Positions 1 to 9,050 of a DNA stretch of 64,000 nt are shown here, one piece after another. The stretch covers positions 1 through 64,000 of the forward strand of contig JAFRAO010000013.1 in the NCBI GenBank assembly GCA_017405375.1, written 5' to 3'. The position numbers and the translations under genes were made by a program. Under the pieces are notes generated by a model. The model worked only from the letters and a program-made list of their open reading frames with translations. It made no database searches and was not told the origin of the DNA. This DNA comes from a bacterium. Its GTDB lineage: Bacteria > Cyanobacteriota > Vampirovibrionia > Gastranaerophilales > Gastranaerophilaceae. Each line of letters opens with the position of its first letter. The first letter of the stretch is position 1.

Positions 1-721
1 TAAAAATTTTAAACAATTCCAAATGATTTTCTTTAAGGTTACCTTTTGTTGCCTCTGTAATTTCTTCCAATGTATAGCAGATATCCCAAAGCTTTTCATC
101 TTGTCCATATTCAGAGTCTTGGCAACTTTTTAGAAAATTCACAAATTCATTTAATAATTGAGGATTATTGAATATTTTTCCCCTAAATTTCTTAATCCTA
201 AATTCATGATTAATGATAGCATCCGCCAAATCTCTATCTTCACATATAGATTTAAATATTTCAATATTATCCTCAATGACTTTTTTATCTTCGTCTGTTT
301 TTGGTTGGGTTTGAATAATATTTTGCGTTTGTATGACCGGTTGTTGTTTATCAATGCTGATAACTCTGAAATTTATTTTATTCCCATTTTCATTTTCTCT
401 TTCTCTATTTTCATTAGTATTGTTATGCTCAGGTTCTGATTGTTGATTACCTGTTAAACAGGCTGTATTATCTTTATTTTTTCTATTAGAAATTGGATTA
501 ACCAAAGACATTGTAAAAGCTGTGCAAACTGTTAAAAATTTGAATAAATTATTGCAGTTTGCCTGTGCTCCGAAATTTAAATTTTTACCCTTATATTTTT
601 TTTTACTAAAATCAACAATATCCGGTTTTTGGCATTGAAAAGCTCTTGTATTTGAACTTTTTGTATTTGGATTTTGTTGATTCTGAATAATTTTTGTTGT
701 TATTGCTGATATTTTACTCAT
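1..721 (-). CDS. Unknown protein, C-terminus beyond the window edge
   Basis: An ATG at 721-719 opens a frame that runs without a stop through position 1, giving at least 240 residues. The N-terminus is rich in Asn, Gln, Lys and Ser and begins MSKISAITTKIIQNQQ. A weakly hydrophobic stretch (LFKFLTVCTAFTMSLV) lies near residues 57-72 and could be a membrane anchor or signal sequence. After it comes a low-complexity N/E/R-rich linker, then a more ordered part. It starts 15 bases after the stop of the gene upstream on the same strand, so the two are probably co-transcribed. I do not recognise a family. The layout (polar N-terminus, one hydrophobic segment, linker, domain) resembles the upstream neighbour. 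Confidence 0.7.
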   Translation of the reverse strand, partial: MSKISAITTKIIQNQQNPNTKSSNTRAFQCQKPDIVDFSKKKYKGKNLNFGAQANCNNLFKFLTVCTAFTMSLVNPISNRKNKDNTACLTGNQQSEPEHNNTNENRERENENGNKINFRVISIDKQQPVIQTQNIIQTQPKTDEDKKVIEDNIEIFKSICEDRDLADAIINHEFRIKKFRGKIFNNPQLLNEFVNFLKSCQDSEYGQDEKLWDICYTLEEITEATKGNLKENHLELFKIF

Positions 722-736
722 TTTAACTTTATTCTA

Positions 737-2212
737 TTATTTTAGTAAAAATTTTTCTATTAATTTAATACAATTTTCTAAACTATCATACGATTCTTTT
801 TGTGAAATATTACTACCGTTTACAAAATATTGAGTCATATTTTCATTTTTCATTTCTTGTAATATTTTTGTTATATCACAAAATATAAAAGATAATTTTT
901 CTTTCAATTTTTTACAATTTTTTGTACAATCAAAAGGAGATTTACTATTTGGTGATAAACATAATTGATATAAATTTTCCTTGTCATGTATTTCTATATC
1001 AAAAAAATCAGGCATAGGATTATTTTTAGAAATTTTTCCAACATCCATGAAAATTTTACCTTGTGGATTGATAATGGTTAGTGCCACTCCATTTTGAGAT
1101 TCTTCTAACATATAATGTTTAACCAAATCTCCGTACTGATTATATTGTTTTATTTCTTTAGGTGCATTAACTAATTCTTTTGAAGACAGCAATTCACTAT
1201 ATTCGTCAATTTTATATCGGCTGCCAATTCTATCTGTATAGGAACCATTTGAATTATATGTTCTTTCGCAAAATTTGTTATTTTTATTTATAAAAAATTC
1301 TTTTTTAATATTTCCGTTTTTGTCAAAGATTTTTCCTCTCTTCGGGATACTATGATTATAATTAAATTCAAATTCGGCTATTTTTTGGCCATTTGGCAAA
1401 AATTCCGTACATTTGTTATTTGTTGCAATTTGAATATCTTTTAAGTTACTCATCTCGCATTTTATTATTTTTGATATATTCCCGTTTTCATGATAAAAAC
1501 GATAATTTCTTTCAATTATTTTTCCGGATTCATTCAATTTTTCAATTATAACACCTCTATCACGAGCCAAAAAACATTTAGTACTGCTGTCATAGTATCT
1601 AGCATACCTTTTAAGCATTTTTCCGTCAATTTTGGAATTTACTATAAAACCGTCTTTGTATTCAACAGTTACTTTTTTGCCGGATTTTGTTTCGGTACTC
1701 ATTACGCCTGTAAAACCTGATTTATCAGAGTTTATAGCTCTACCTTTTATAATTTGCACTCCTTCAACAGGATTGTTTTTACATAAAAATTCTCTTGAAG
1801 GTTTAAATTTAGGTTTTATCTTTGATTGTATTCCTGTTTTTTTCGTTATATTAGTTGCTATTTTAGGTTCTGTGTCTGATTTTATTTCAGGTTTTTTCTT
1901 TGCATTAATTTCTGATTTAATTTTTGTTTTATGAAAAATTGACTTAATTTTATTCAATAATTCATTTGTTAATTTTTCTAAATTTGCACCAAAAACCCCT
2001 TTTTTAGAAAGAAAAAACATTCCTGTTGCTGTTGCAAATGCTGTCAAACAAATTGTTGTTGAGGTTATAAGCTTTTTTTTGTCTGATTTTTCTGAATTTA
2101 ATGCAATATTATCCTGTTTTGGGTAAATTTTTTCAGGTCTTATAGGGTTTCGGATGTTTTCTGTAAATTGTTCTTGTCTTGCAGCAATTAATAAAGGTGC
2201 TATCTTTTCCAT
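737..2212 (-). CDS. Membrane-anchored protein with repeat-like C-terminal domain (unknown function)
   Basis: 491 residues. A polar N-terminus is followed by one hydrophobic segment around residues 49-69 (ITSTTICLTAFATATGMFFL), a KKG..G.NL motif and a Lys/Thr-rich linker to about residue 145. The rest has recurring short units of the type 'NGN..K' and 'Y..DG.....GK', reminiscent of MORN or YwqK-like antitoxin repeats. The same order (segment, KKG.(F/L)G.NL, charged linker, GFTGV/PFTGV and a YKDG strand) appears in the protein at 61191-62303, so I regard the two as paralogues. No catalytic motif is visible. An envelope location is inferred from the hydrophobic segment only. Confidence 0.75.
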   Translation of the reverse strand: MEKIAPLLIAARQEQFTENIRNPIRPEKIYPKQDNIALNSEKSDKKKLITSTTICLTAFATATGMFFLSKKGVFGANLEKLTNELLNKIKSIFHKTKIKSEINAKKKPEIKSDTEPKIATNITKKTGIQSKIKPKFKPSREFLCKNNPVEGVQIIKGRAINSDKSGFTGVMSTETKSGKKVTVEYKDGFIVNSKIDGKMLKRYARYYDSSTKCFLARDRGVIIEKLNESGKIIERNYRFYHENGNISKIIKCEMSNLKDIQIATNNKCTEFLPNGQKIAEFEFNYNHSIPKRGKIFDKNGNIKKEFFINKNNKFCERTYNSNGSYTDRIGSRYKIDEYSELLSSKELVNAPKEIKQYNQYGDLVKHYMLEESQNGVALTIINPQGKIFMDVGKISKNNPMPDFFDIEIHDKENLYQLCLSPNSKSPFDCTKNCKKLKEKLSFIFCDITKILQEMKNENMTQYFVNGSNISQKESYDSLENCIKLIEKFLLK

Positions 2213-2392
2213 ATCTTTTCCATAAGTTTTTATTAATTAGTGGTACATGTAGTAAAAACACTAAAAATAAATTTTGTCAGTTTAAAAAATAAAAATTTAC
2301 AATTTTAATAATTATAGTCTAAAATCCTTATATAGCTTAAAAGGCAATTTTTTTGAAGAAAAATACTTTATATATATACAGAGGATATATAA

Positions 2393-2785
2393 ATGAACGC
2401 AACAAATTTATTTTCAAATGCAAATCAGAGCACTTATTCAACTTCAGCACAAAGTAACCCGATTTTAGAAGATGCGAAAAAACGTAATGATGAAAAAATA
2501 GCAAAGATTAAAGAAGATCAAAAAAAACATCTTAATGGTCTTTTTGACAAATATGTTACAAAAAGAGAAGAATATTATACTCAGCGAAAACGTGCAGCAA
2601 AAGCTGAATCTGATTTTTTAACATTGAAATATCAATATAAAAATTTTAAAAATATTAATTTAGATGATGTTGAAAAATCTAAAAAGAATTATAAAAAAGA
2701 GGAAAGTGAATCAGATTTAAAATTAACTTTTTATCAAGATGCAACTTGGAGTTATTGCAAAGTATCAATGATGTCATTAGCATAA
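2393..2785 (+). CDS. Small coiled-coil protein of unknown function
   Basis: 130 residues with an Asn/Ser/Thr-rich start (MNATNLFSNANQS) and a charged Lys/Glu/Gln helix from about residue 28 to 105 that looks like a coiled coil. A good ribosome-binding site (AGAGGAT) sits 8 bases before the ATG. It is transcribed away from the gene at 737-2212; the 180-base AT-rich gap between them must hold both promoters. There is no signal peptide or membrane segment and no family I recognise. Confidence 0.65.
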   Translation: MNATNLFSNANQSTYSTSAQSNPILEDAKKRNDEKIAKIKEDQKKHLNGLFDKYVTKREEYYTQRKRAAKAESDFLTLKYQYKNFKNINLDDVEKSKKNYKKEESESDLKLTFYQDATWSYCKVSMMSLA

Positions 2786-2883
2786 TGTTTATTTTTCGTT
2801 ACAAAGTATAAAATATATAGTTGATTTTTTTTCTTGACATATTATTATAGATTTAAGACTAGATAGAAAAGGAAATTTATAAT

Positions 2884-3153
2884 ATGTCAATTAATTTAAA
2901 AAACAAAAATGCTATTGTAGCAAAGTTTGGAGCAAATGAAAAAGATACCGGCTCAGCAGAAGTTCAAATAGCGATGCTTAGTAAGAAAATAGGCGAATTA
3001 ACAGAACACATGAAGTTGAACAAAAAAGATTTTTCAGCTAAACGTGGTTTGTTAATGATGGTTGGTAAAAGAAAAAGACTTTTAGCTTATTTGAAAGATA
3101 TTAATTTAGACGGATACAGAGGATTAATTAAAAAGTTAAAACTTCGTGGTTAA
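2884..3153 (+). CDS. rpsO: 30S ribosomal protein S15
   Basis: 89 residues, the usual S15 length. It binds 16S rRNA in the central domain of the small subunit. Family features are clear: TGSAEVQIA near residue 20, LTEHMK near 38, and KRGLLMMVGKRKRLLAYL near 55-72. AGGAAAT precedes the ATG. A perfect TTGACA at 2834-2839 is a plausible -35 box, but I see no good -10 at standard spacing. A strong terminator follows, so the gene appears to be a single transcription unit. S15 often represses its own mRNA; I could not identify such a structure in the ~30-base leader. Confidence 0.97.
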   Translation: MSINLKNKNAIVAKFGANEKDTGSAEVQIAMLSKKIGELTEHMKLNKKDFSAKRGLLMMVGKRKRLLAYLKDINLDGYRGLIKKLKLRG

Positions 3154-3176
3154 TTCTTTGAATGTTTTTATAAAAG

Positions 3177-3209
3177 GCAATCTTTCCGTTTTGTGAAAGA
3201 TTGCTTTTT
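3177..3209 (+). terminator. Rho-independent terminator after rpsO
   Basis: A 10-bp stem (GCAATCTTTC at 3177-3186 with GAAAGATTGC at 3195-3204) has an 8-nt loop and is followed directly by TTTTT. It lies 24 bases after the rpsO stop. Confidence 0.9.
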
Positions 3210-3237
3210 GTCGTCTTTAGTAAAGCATGCCTGATTG

Positions 3238-4734
3238 TTAAGAGAATTGCATTTCTGCCTCAAGTTTCTCTATAAGATTGTTGTTATGCGCTTTTTTAGC
3301 GTATTGGATGGCTTTTTCTATTAAATTTCTGCCTTTATCATATTTTTTGTAATCAATCATGAGCTCACCTGCTCTTTGGTATGTTTGTGCAACTTTTGTA
3401 TCTGCTCCTGCTTTTTCGTAATTTTTAACCGCATCGGAATAATACTTTAGGGCTTTGTTTGGTCTGTTAAACTTATCGTAAGCATTTGCGATTGTATTTG
3501 AAACATAACCTTTATTTTTGTTATCTTTTGATTCTTCTGCAATTATTTGAGCATGCTCGTATATATTGAATGCTTCTTTATCATATTTATCCGAATAAAT
3601 ATCTCCGATTTTTGTGAGGGACTGAATTTGAGCTTTAAAATTATCTTTTTCGCCTGCAAAAGCGATTGCTGCCATATAATGTTCTATCGCCGGTTTAAAT
3701 TCGTTCACATCGTTATAAATTTGAGCCATTGAATAATGACTTTTAATTTTGATGTTATTATCGTTTGTAGAATTAATTGCATTATTATATTCTGTCAACG
3801 CTTGCGGAAGAGCATCTATTTTATCAAATAGCTGTCCTTTTTCAAATAAAATTTTTGATAATGTTACTGTATCATTAATCTCTTTTGCTCTTTCTTCGGC
3901 TTGAGTCAGATTTAATAATCCGGTTTTGAAATCGCCATTATTAATACTATTTAAACCTGCATGAAATAAATTTTTTAATTGCAAATCCATTTGTGGTTTT
4001 TGCTTTTTGGATTGTTGAATTTCATTTTTATTTTCATTATTTTCAGGGACTTGAACCAAAAATGCTTCATTAATATCTTCAGTATTATATTTGTAGTCAA
4101 CCTGTTGCAAAAATATGGCTTCAACCCAATTTTCAACAACTTTTGATACTTTGTTTAAAGTATTTGAAATATATTCATCAAGTAAACTTGCGGCACTTCT
4201 TAAGTTTGTTTGAACAAGTTTTACATTTGCATTATCTTTTGTAGTTTGCTTTTTTACTAATTCTAAGTATGTATTTACTTCATCATAAATATCTTCAGGA
4301 GTTCCGATAGCATGTGCCGTATTTTTAAAATCACCTACTATTTGAGCGATATTTATTCTTGGGCTTATTCTTTTTGATAATGGTTCTTCTGTGTTATTTA
4401 CATTAGTTGCGGGAGTAATATTATTTTTAGGTTGAACATTTTGTTTGTGTATATTTATTTTGTTAGGATAATTAATATATACACCGTTGTTATAAGTTCT
4501 GTTTTGTGAAATTGAATTATTGTAAGCAGGTTGATTATTTATCGGTTGCGGATTCGACGGTGTTTTCCCGTTTTGCAAATCCTGAACATACTGCAAACCA
4601 CGACTTCTGGCAGAATTATTATTATTTTCTTCCCCATTTTCTGCCTGAATATTCGATTCATTATCTTGTGATTTTTTTAACGGTAATCTGTTTTGCGGTG
4701 TAAACCGATTTGTTACCTTTAAAGTATCAAGCAA
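3238..4734 (-). CDS. TPR-repeat protein with disordered N-terminus
   Basis: 498 residues. The first ~130 are low-complexity Asn/Gln/Pro/Ser-rich and probably disordered. A helical region follows (about 130-200), with a short Gln/Lys linker near 230-250. From about residue 250 to the end there are tandem 34-40-residue helical repeats with tetratricopeptide features: A...Y..A (ALTEYNNAI, PAIEHYMAAIAFA, ALKYYSDAVKNYEKAG) and regularly spaced Gly and Tyr. TPR arrays are protein-binding scaffolds; the partner is unknown. There is no signal peptide, so it is probably cytoplasmic. It converges on rpsO across that gene's terminator. Confidence 0.8.
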   Translation of the reverse strand: MLDTLKVTNRFTPQNRLPLKKSQDNESNIQAENGEENNNNSARSRGLQYVQDLQNGKTPSNPQPINNQPAYNNSISQNRTYNNGVYINYPNKINIHKQNVQPKNNITPATNVNNTEEPLSKRISPRINIAQIVGDFKNTAHAIGTPEDIYDEVNTYLELVKKQTTKDNANVKLVQTNLRSAASLLDEYISNTLNKVSKVVENWVEAIFLQQVDYKYNTEDINEAFLVQVPENNENKNEIQQSKKQKPQMDLQLKNLFHAGLNSINNGDFKTGLLNLTQAEERAKEINDTVTLSKILFEKGQLFDKIDALPQALTEYNNAINSTNDNNIKIKSHYSMAQIYNDVNEFKPAIEHYMAAIAFAGEKDNFKAQIQSLTKIGDIYSDKYDKEAFNIYEHAQIIAEESKDNKNKGYVSNTIANAYDKFNRPNKALKYYSDAVKNYEKAGADTKVAQTYQRAGELMIDYKKYDKGRNLIEKAIQYAKKAHNNNLIEKLEAEMQFS

Positions 4735-4891
4735 TTTTTTCCCTCACAGTCTGTTATTATTGTATAATATTTTAATTAGTTTTATAAGTATTTAGAACAA
4801 ATTTCATCCTTTTGTAGGATATAAATTGTTTAATGACAAATTAAAAAAAGTCATGAAAATATATGTAAAGCATAATTTACAATAAAAATTA

Positions 4892-4920
4892 TTGCAAAAA
4901 ATATCGAAATATGGTACAAT
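4892..4920 (+). promoter_or_regulatory. Promoter for nrdDG
   Basis: TTGCAA at 4892-4897 and TACAAT at 4915-4920 are separated by exactly 17 bases, a good sigma70-type pair. Initiation about 7 bases downstream would start the RNA at the first helix of the riboswitch. The lysC promoter in this window also uses TTGCAA as its -35 box. Confidence 0.7.
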
Positions 4921-4924
4921 TAGC

Positions 4925-5029
4925 TTGATTATTCAAGGAAAGTCAGGTGGAAATCCTGCGCTGGTCCGCAGCCGTTATAGTCGGAATGCTTGATTAATCT
5001 GGTATTACTGCGTGACTGGGGGAAAAATC
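4925..5029 (+). promoter_or_regulatory. Cobalamin-type riboswitch (compact form) in the nrdDG leader
   Basis: The core matches the B12-riboswitch pattern: AAGTCAGGTGGAAATCCTGC followed by GCTGGTCCGCAGCCGT. Nested helices can be drawn: GATTA 4927-4931 with TAATC 4995-4999, TCAAG 4933-4937 with CTTGA 4989-4993, CAGG 4944-4947 with CCTG 4955-4958, and TGCG 4957-4960 with CGCA 4967-4970 (the last two share bases and would compete). The loop TGGTC (4962-4966) can pair, with two G-U pairs, to GACTG at 5014-5018, which abuts the GGGGG ribosome-binding site of nrdD. Ligand binding would then block translation. The known family logic is repression of B12-independent isozymes when B12 is present. It is much shorter than the classic ~200-nt form, so the subtype is uncertain. 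Confidence 0.75.
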
Positions 5030-7159
5030 ATGGAAAAAATTATCACAAGGGATGGAAAAATTGTAGAATTTAATTCTGCAAAAATCACAAATGCTATTGA
5101 AAAAGCATCTAGTGCAACACATGAAATTGATAGAAAAGCTGCTTTGCAACTTACAAGAAATGTTATGAATATTATAAATAACTTTGTAAGAGAGAAGCAA
5201 TCAAATTTGAAAGCTCCTACAATAGAAGAAATTCAGGATATTGTAGAGCAAGTTTTGTTGCAATCCGAATATAAACAAACTGCAAAAGCCTTTATTTTGT
5301 ATCGTGAACAACACAATAAAATGAGAGATTTTGCAAATCAGGCTTCAACTGACATGGTTGATGATTACTTAAAACAGCTTGATTGGCAAGTTAATGAAAA
5401 TTCAAACATGGGCTACTCTATTCAAGGTTTAAACAACTACATAGCCTCAAATATAAGCAAAAATTATTGGTTAAATAAAATTTATTCGGCAGAAATTAAA
5501 AACGCACATCAAAATGGTGATATTCATATTCACGATTTGAATATAATTTCAGCATACTGCGTTGGTTGGGATTTAAAAGATTTATTAATGGAAGGTTTCA
5601 AAGGTGTTACAGGTAAAATTGAATCCGCACCGCCGAAACATTTCAGAACAGCTTTAGGACAAATGGTAAACTTCTTATACACAATGCAAGGAGAAAGTGC
5701 AGGAGCTCAAGCATTCTCTAACTTTGATACGCTTCTTGCTCCGTTTGTAAGATATGATAATTTGAATTATGAACAGGTAAAACAAGCCTTGCAAGAATTC
5801 GTATTCAATATGAATGTTCCGACTCGTGTCGGTTTCCAAACTCCATTTTCTAACGTAACTATGGATTTAACTGTTCCTAGTTACTACAAAGACCAATGTG
5901 TAATTATTGGCGGGGAAATGAAAGAAGAAACTTATGGTCAATTCCAAGCTGAAATGGATATGATTAACAAAGCATTCTTTGAAATTATGATGCAGGGTGA
6001 TAATTCAGGCAGAGTATTCACTTTCCCAATTCCGACATACAACATCACAAAAGATTTTAATTGGGATAATGAAAACCTTGAAGGTTTATGGGAAATGAGT
6101 GCAAAATATGGTATTCCATATTTCTCTAACTTTATTAATTCAGATATGAATCCTGAAGATGCACGTTCTATGTGTTGCAGACTTAGAATTGACAATAGAG
6201 AATTAGAATACAGAGGCGGTGGATTGTTCGGCTCTAACCCATTGACAGGTTCAATCGGTGTAGTTACAGTAAATCTTCCAAAAATTGCGTACCTTGCAAG
6301 CAGTAAAGAAGAATTCTTTGATTTATTAGCAAAACGTATGGATTTGGCTAAAAATTCTCTTGAAATTAAACGTAAAATGCTTGAAAGATTGACTGATGCA
6401 AGCCTTTATCCATATACAAAATTCTATTTAAGAGATATTAAATCAAGATTTGGAGTATATTGGAAAAACCACTTCTCTACAATCGGTTTAATCGGTATGA
6501 ACGAAGCATGCCTAAATCTTTTAAATACTGATATAGGTTCAGAAGAAGGTCGTAACTTTGCTCTTGAAGTTATGGATTATATGAGAAACCGTATCGTTCA
6601 ATATCAAGAAGAAACAGGTAATAACTATAACTTGGAAGCAACTCCTGCAGAAGGTACAAGCTACCGTCTTGCAAAATTGGATAAAGAAAATATGCCAAAC
6701 ATCAGATGTGCAAACGATGGTGAAGAATGTTGCAGTAGTGAATATTACTACACTAACTCAACACAACTTCCTGTAAATTATACTGATGATATTTTTGAAG
6801 TTCTTGATCATCAAGACGAAATCCAAACAAAATACACTGGCGGAACAGTTGTACACATCTTTGCAGGTGAGCGAATTCATGATACAAAGGTTATGAAAAA
6901 TTTGGTTAAAAAGATTTGTGAAAACTACAGATTGCCATATTTTACATTCTCTCCGACATTTTCAATATGTCCAAATCATGGATATATAAATGGAGAACAC
7001 GAAACTTGTCCTGATTGCGGATATTCTTGTGAAGTATATTCAAGAGTAGTTGGATACATAAGACCTGTTGACCAATGGAACAGAGGTAAAAAAGTAGAAT
7101 TCGCTAACAGAAAAACATTCAAAATTAACGAGGAAAAATTAGAATGCGTTTCTGTATAA
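5030..7159 (+). CDS. nrdD: Anaerobic (class III) ribonucleoside-triphosphate reductase
   Basis: 709 residues from the ATG at 5030. It reduces ribonucleoside triphosphates to deoxy forms with a glycyl radical under anoxia. An ATP-cone fills residues ~1-95 (ITRDGKIVEFNSAKI). The catalytic barrel follows. The C-terminus has a Zn-type site (SICPNHGY...CPDCGYSC) and the glycyl-radical loop RVVGYIRPV, with the radical Gly near residue 675. An in-frame GTG at 5012 would start 6 codons earlier, but it lies inside the riboswitch. The ATG has GGGGG 8-10 bases upstream and an N-terminus that fits the family, so I chose it. nrdG overlaps its 3' end by 16 bases. Confidence 0.95.
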   Translation: MEKIITRDGKIVEFNSAKITNAIEKASSATHEIDRKAALQLTRNVMNIINNFVREKQSNLKAPTIEEIQDIVEQVLLQSEYKQTAKAFILYREQHNKMRDFANQASTDMVDDYLKQLDWQVNENSNMGYSIQGLNNYIASNISKNYWLNKIYSAEIKNAHQNGDIHIHDLNIISAYCVGWDLKDLLMEGFKGVTGKIESAPPKHFRTALGQMVNFLYTMQGESAGAQAFSNFDTLLAPFVRYDNLNYEQVKQALQEFVFNMNVPTRVGFQTPFSNVTMDLTVPSYYKDQCVIIGGEMKEETYGQFQAEMDMINKAFFEIMMQGDNSGRVFTFPIPTYNITKDFNWDNENLEGLWEMSAKYGIPYFSNFINSDMNPEDARSMCCRLRIDNRELEYRGGGLFGSNPLTGSIGVVTVNLPKIAYLASSKEEFFDLLAKRMDLAKNSLEIKRKMLERLTDASLYPYTKFYLRDIKSRFGVYWKNHFSTIGLIGMNEACLNLLNTDIGSEEGRNFALEVMDYMRNRIVQYQEETGNNYNLEATPAEGTSYRLAKLDKENMPNIRCANDGEECCSSEYYYTNSTQLPVNYTDDIFEVLDHQDEIQTKYTGGTVVHIFAGERIHDTKVMKNLVKKICENYRLPYFTFSPTFSICPNHGYINGEHETCPDCGYSCEVYSRVVGYIRPVDQWNRGKKVEFANRKTFKINEEKLECVSV

Positions 7160-7833
7160 GCGGTTTTCAAAAAACCTCTTTAATAGATTTTCCGCAAAAA
7201 ATTGCATGTATTGTTTTTACAAACGGATGTAATTTTAAATGTGGTTACTGCCACAATCCGGAATTATTTACTAACAAAGAACCGGCACTTTCTGTGCCGG
7301 ATTTCTTTGCATATTTAAATACAAGAAAGAATAAACTTGACGGAGTTGTTATAACAGGCGGAGAGCCCACTCTACAAAAAGATTTGCAAACATTTATTCA
7401 AAAAATTAAAGATTTAGATTTTTGCGTAAAGCTTGATACAAACGGAACTAATCCTAACGTAATTGAAAAATTGCTAAAATCAAATTTGCTTGATTATATT
7501 GCAATGGATATTAAAGCACCTTTAAGTAAATACAAATCCGTTACGAACGTTGATTATGATGTTTCTAAAATAGAAAAAAGCATTGATTTAATCAAAAATA
7601 GCGACATTGATTATGAATTTAGAACAACTGTTATAAAATCTCAATTAAGTATAGAAGATTTTAAACAAATCGGAGAAGAAATAAAAGGAGCAAAAGCATA
7701 CTATTTACAGGAATTTATCCCGACAAAGATTTTAGATGAGTCTTTGTTAAATGAAAAAAGTTATACAAAAGAAGAGTTTAAAAATATTTGCAGCATGCTT
7801 AGAAATTATGTTAAAGTTGTAGATTTTCGTTAA
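7144..7833 (+). CDS. nrdG: Anaerobic ribonucleotide reductase activating protein (radical SAM)
   Basis: 229 residues. It uses S-adenosylmethionine and a 4Fe-4S cluster to install the glycyl radical on NrdD. The CxxxCxxC cluster motif is CNFKCGYC near residue 30, followed by the SAM-binding VVITGGEPTLQ near 75. The start, IDFPQKIACIVFTNGCNF, is typical of the longer NrdG2-type activases. It overlaps the end of nrdD by 16 bases, implying translational coupling and shared riboswitch control. Confidence 0.93.
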   Translation: MRFCISGFQKTSLIDFPQKIACIVFTNGCNFKCGYCHNPELFTNKEPALSVPDFFAYLNTRKNKLDGVVITGGEPTLQKDLQTFIQKIKDLDFCVKLDTNGTNPNVIEKLLKSNLLDYIAMDIKAPLSKYKSVTNVDYDVSKIEKSIDLIKNSDIDYEFRTTVIKSQLSIEDFKQIGEEIKGAKAYYLQEFIPTKILDESLLNEKSYTKEEFKNICSMLRNYVKVVDFR

Positions 7834-7957
7834 ATTTTTTATATATTTGGCATGTAAATATACAAAAATTACTCCGGTTAAATGATTATTATTTTTGAAA
7901 ATAATGAAAAAATATAAATAATGATTTAATAAGAAGAAATTGAGAGGAAAAATTTAT

Positions 7958-8209
7958 ATGGTATCAGAACTACCTACGGTCAGCGGTAATTTTGGAATAC
8001 AGCTTATTGATGATATATTCACCTTAAATACATCTAATAATGAAGAAGATGAGAAAGCGGGTGATATATTTGAAAAGTTATTTAGAACAATAAGCAAAAG
8101 TGAAAATACACAAGAAAACAGTGTTTCAAATGTAACAAATCCAATACATAAAAGTACATTTGGACCGCCGTTTGGTATGAAAATGGATGGTTTTGATTAT
8201 GTTGACTAA
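7958..8209 (+). CDS. Small acidic protein of unknown function
   Basis: 83 residues from the ATG at 7958, which has GAGAGGA 10 bases upstream. A TTG at 7940 in the same frame would place the ribosome-binding site inside the coding region, so I reject it. The protein is acidic and Asn/Ser/Thr-rich with a Pro/Gly/Phe-rich tail (FGPPFGMKMDGF). There is no signal peptide, membrane segment or recognised domain. It stands alone between nrdG and a terminator. Confidence 0.55.
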   Translation: MVSELPTVSGNFGIQLIDDIFTLNTSNNEEDEKAGDIFEKLFRTISKSENTQENSVSNVTNPIHKSTFGPPFGMKMDGFDYVD

Positions 8210-8267
8210 AAAATAGTTAGGAGTTTAAAAGTTAAAATAAAGAATCTTATTACTATCTATATTTACT

Positions 8268-8294
8268 GACGAACTTATAATGTTCGTCTTTTTA
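8268..8294. terminator. Terminator between convergent small genes
   Basis: GACGAAC (8268-8274) and GTTCGTC (8282-8288) form a perfect 7-bp stem with a 7-nt loop. TTTTT follows on the plus strand. The opposite-strand gene ends at 8298, so the hairpin may serve both directions, although the minus-strand T-run is weak. Confidence 0.8.
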
Positions 8295-8297
8295 TTT

Positions 8298-8867
8298 TTA
8301 TGAAAGTCCTAATGCCATTTTATTAAGCATGCCAATCATATCTTGACCTGCAAACATTGCATTTCTTGCAGATTTAATTTCATCTACTCTGTCTTTTATA
8401 TCTTGGAATTGTTGTTGAATGTCTTTTTTATCATCTTTTGTTTGATTATCATTTCTTTGAACTTTTTGAGAATGGTCGCTGGAATTAACTTGGCTTGATG
8501 CAGCTCTTTTATATTCTTCAACTTTTGGTTCTAATTTTGCAACAGCTTTATCAAAATCTTTTTCGTTAGAAACATCAACACCAATTTTTTCTCCCAATAC
8601 TTTCATATCATTTCTTAATTTTTGAATATCAACATGAATAGGGCTTTGATTTCCGCTATCAGCGTGCGAAACGTTTGACCCTTGACCATTTTGGGCATTT
8701 TTAATAATTTTTTGAGCTTCTTCTTCTGATTTTACTTTTGAAGGGTCAATGCCTAGAGATTTCAATTTTTTAACAGTTTCTTCAGATAAACCGCCTTTTA
8801 TTTTTGAAATTGAACCTATTGCTCCTGAATTATATGATTGAATTCCTGATACAGCATCTATACCCAT
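8298..8867 (-). CDS. Hydrophilic helical protein of unknown function
   Basis: 189 residues, starting MGIDAVSGIQSYNSGAIG. Residues ~28-60 look like a small helical motif (LSEETVKKLKSLGIDPSKVKS). A second similar stretch (KVLGEKIGVDVSNEKDFDKAVAKL) follows, then a Gln/Asp/Lys-rich segment and a short hydrophobic C-terminus (FAGQDMIGMLNKMALGLS). The two 'LG-D/V' stretches may be diverged copies of one motif. No signal peptide or catalytic residues were recognised. AGGTAAC precedes the ATG on the minus strand. Confidence 0.6.
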   Translation of the reverse strand: MGIDAVSGIQSYNSGAIGSISKIKGGLSEETVKKLKSLGIDPSKVKSEEEAQKIIKNAQNGQGSNVSHADSGNQSPIHVDIQKLRNDMKVLGEKIGVDVSNEKDFDKAVAKLEPKVEEYKRAASSQVNSSDHSQKVQRNDNQTKDDKKDIQQQFQDIKDRVDEIKSARNAMFAGQDMIGMLNKMALGLS

Positions 8868-9050
8868 AATGTTACCTTTTTTGTTTTATGTTATCCTTAT
8901 CAACAGTATTTATATCGGAAAATTTCTTAATAACTTTAGTATTTTGACTGAAGATATTAATAAATTTTAATATATATATAAAGATTTTTTTAAATTAAAA
9001 ATTGCATGTAATTTGAAAAACTTTTACAATATTTTACGTTACTCACTCGA

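Noticed and set aside
5012-5029. GTG start of nrdD six codons upstream of the ATG
   Set aside because: It lies inside the riboswitch and upstream of the GGGGG ribosome-binding site that serves the ATG at 5030.
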